From assembly GCF_042675745.1 (NCBI RefSeq), contig NZ_JBHTJM010000007.1, positions 1 through 6,648 of the forward strand: 6,648 bases of DNA, in the 5' to 3' direction. Below the pieces are notes generated by a model, which worked only from the letters and a program-made list of their open reading frames with translations, made no database searches and was not told the DNA's origin. A program made the translations under genes and the position numbers. Positions 6,052 through 6,648 of the stretch are shown here, one piece after another (positions within the stretch are counted from its first letter, which is position 1; each line of letters starts with the position of its first letter). Source of the stretch: Pseudofulvibacter geojedonensis. Lineage in GTDB: Bacteria > Bacteroidota > Bacteroidia > Flavobacteriales > Flavobacteriaceae.

Positions 6052-6561
6052 CTAATCCGACAAACTTTTGGTTTTTAATGAGTCATTTAGCTTTTTTTCT
6101 TGCTGTTCTTTTGTTTTTTCTTGGTGAGAAACAGATAAAGAATCAGCGTGATTATATTCAGGATTTACAGAATCAGAATCAGATTTATAGGAATTGTTGT
6201 TGCACCTTTGATAAATAGCTATGATACCAAAAAAAACGACAAAAAATAAACTTATAGCTTGGTATTTAGTCATCCAGTATTTTTTTTCAGATTTTAAGTA
6301 TTTTTTATGTCCGCCTTTTTTCTTTGCTAATTTTCCTTTGTCGGTTAATTCACAATGTCCACTGTTAAATTGGTTAAAATATCCTTCTTTTACTCCAAAG
6401 TCAATTATTCCTGATTTCAAATCAAGTAAATATTTCCTGTTTTCGTTTGTGTCGGTTTTAATATATTTTGGGATTAAAATATCATATACATCAAAAAAAC
6501 TATCGTCTTTATCTGATAATAAAACGATATTAAAATATTTATCAATTATTTTTTTATCCAT
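6052..6561 (-). CDS. Hypothetical single-pass membrane protein with possible winged-helix N-terminus (cassette D)
   Basis: From ATG at 6559-6561 the protein is 169 aa. I do not recognise the family. Residues 1-90 look globular and end in YFNQFNSGHCELTDKGKLAKKKGGHKKYLK, where ELTDKGK resembles the wing of a winged-helix domain. Residues 101-117 (QAISLFFVVFFGIIAIY) form one clear membrane segment preceded by lysines, so the N-terminus is probably cytosolic. The 50-residue tail is Ser/Asp/Lys-rich and probably disordered. The frame stays open upstream to 6642, but those codons lie inside R5 and the core, so the ATG 13 nt inside the core was chosen. TAG ends 7 nt from the left core. The opposite strand has long open frames here, but they run into the repeats and lack domain features. 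Confidence 0.68.
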   Translation of the reverse strand: MDKKIIDKYFNIVLLSDKDDSFFDVYDILIPKYIKTDTNENRKYLLDLKSGIIDFGVKEGYFNQFNSGHCELTDKGKLAKKKGGHKKYLKSEKKYWMTKYQAISLFFVVFFGIIAIYQRCNNNSYKSDSDSVNPEYNHADSLSVSHQEKTKEQQEKKLNDSLKTKSLSD

Positions 6562-6574
6562 TATGGTTTCAAAT

Positions 6575-6648
6575 GCGGTACAACGTTTGATATAAAATGC
6601 GTGCGTCGCAGACGCATGCAGATTGTCCGTTAGGACAATCATATTGTA
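6575..6648 (+). repeat. attC-like palindromic repeat R5, left half only (cut by window end)
   Basis: The left core GCGGTACAAC (6575-6584) is the exact reverse complement of the start of cassette D. It is followed by GTTTGATATAAAATGCG, which resembles but does not equal the arm of the other copies. The right arm and right core are outside the window. The sequence after 6598 is made of two compact hairpins not found in R1-R4. Confidence 0.6.
6599..6640 (+). repeat. Two tandem hairpins inside R5
   Basis: GCGTGCGTC (6599-6607) and GACGCATGC (6611-6619) form a 9-position stem with a GCA loop; its single imperfect pair is G opposite T on the plus strand. One base later, GATTGTCC (6621-6628) and GGACAATC (6633-6640) form a perfect 8-bp stem with loop GTTA. 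These could be the apical part of the R5 fold or an independent element. Confidence 0.7.

Larger units (their letters stand above)
59..6648. mobile_element. Integron-like array of gene cassettes separated by attC-like palindromes
   Basis: Four gene units lie between five related palindromes. The terminal 10-nt blocks of each unit are reverse complements across the whole unit. Unit A has GTTGCCACAC at 252-261 and GTGTGGCAAC at 1878-1887. Unit B has GTTAGCAATA at 2007-2016 and TATTGCTAAC at 4345-4354. Unit C has GTTAGCCACC at 4472-4481 and GGTAGCTAAC at 5907-5916 (9/10). Unit D has GTTGTACCGC at 6035-6044 and GCGGTACAAC at 6575-6584. The two blocks within one palindrome do not match. In integrons the inverse core and core of one cassette pair in the same way in the excised circle. 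Unit pitch is about 1755, 2465 and 1563 bp. No recombinase gene is in the window, and cores fit GTTR but not full GTTRRRY, so the integron relationship is inference. Three units have their genes on the minus strand and B on the plus strand. Confidence 0.72.

Noticed and set aside
5958..6218. Plus-strand 86-codon frame with a hydrophobic segment
   Set aside because: Its first third is the R4 palindrome and the rest lies opposite the gene of cassette D. The gene density and near-core start and stop of D fit the pattern of the other cassettes better. Some doubt remains.
6221..6595. Plus-strand 124-codon frame
   Set aside because: It lies opposite cassette D, is rich in F, S and L as expected of the complement of a Lys-rich gene, and runs into the core of R5.
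6562..6642. 27-residue N-terminal extension of the cassette D protein
   Set aside because: These codons are the R5 hairpin, arm and core, which are recombination-site sequence. The ATG at 6559-6561 is the first one inside the cassette.
59..6648. CRISPR array
   Set aside because: Repeats are long, variable palindromes spaced 1.5-2.5 kb apart by genes, with no short regular spacers and no cas genes.
59..6648. Canonical class 1-type or Vibrio-type integron with standard attC sites
   Set aside because: Cores such as GTTGCCA and GTTGTAC violate GTTRRRY, one unit has its genes reversed, and no intI or attI is seen. Only the topology is shared.

Overview
The window is strongly AT-rich. Its expression signals fit Bacteroidota, probably the Flavobacteriia: one promoter matches TTG-N19-TAnnTTTG, another has a clear TAnnTTTG box, and the sequence before start codons is A-rich rather than Shine-Dalgarno-like. 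No rRNA, tRNA, CRISPR array, transposase or integrase gene is visible. The organism call is inference; the signals are seen.

The main structure is a row of unrelated gene units separated by long imperfect palindromes: R1 59-261, R2 1878-2016, R3 4345-4481, R4 5907-6044, and the left half of R5 6575-6648. Between them lie unit A (one minus-strand gene, 267-1865), unit B (two plus-strand genes, 2119-4343), unit C (two minus-strand genes, 4486-5842) and unit D (one minus-strand gene, 6052-6561). Each palindrome begins with a 10-nt block ending in AAC and ends with a 10-nt block starting with GTT. The two blocks of one palindrome do not match each other. The block at the start of each unit is the reverse complement of the block at the end of the same unit (10/10 in A, B and D, 9/10 in C). 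This is the topology of integron gene cassettes, where the inverse core site of an attC pairs with the core site of its own cassette once the cassette is circular. The cores do not fit canonical GTTRRRY, and no integrase is present, so I describe an integron-like or integron-analogous cassette array of uncertain mechanism.

Cargo. Unit A encodes a 532-aa protein with a PD-(D/E)XK-like nuclease core and a C-terminal SEC-C zinc motif. Unit B encodes an RloA-like AAA ATPase, translationally coupled to an RloB-like protein with an extra C-terminal beta-rich segment; this is probably a two-gene defence module with its own promoter. Unit C is a TetR repressor plus short-chain dehydrogenase operon, with two near-identical operators and a strong promoter. 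Unit D encodes a small protein with a possible winged helix and one membrane segment. The cargo mixes probable defence and stress or metabolic functions, as expected of an accessory cassette array. Genes fill the units almost completely: stop codons lie 1-7 nt from a core, and two start codons lie 12-13 nt from one.
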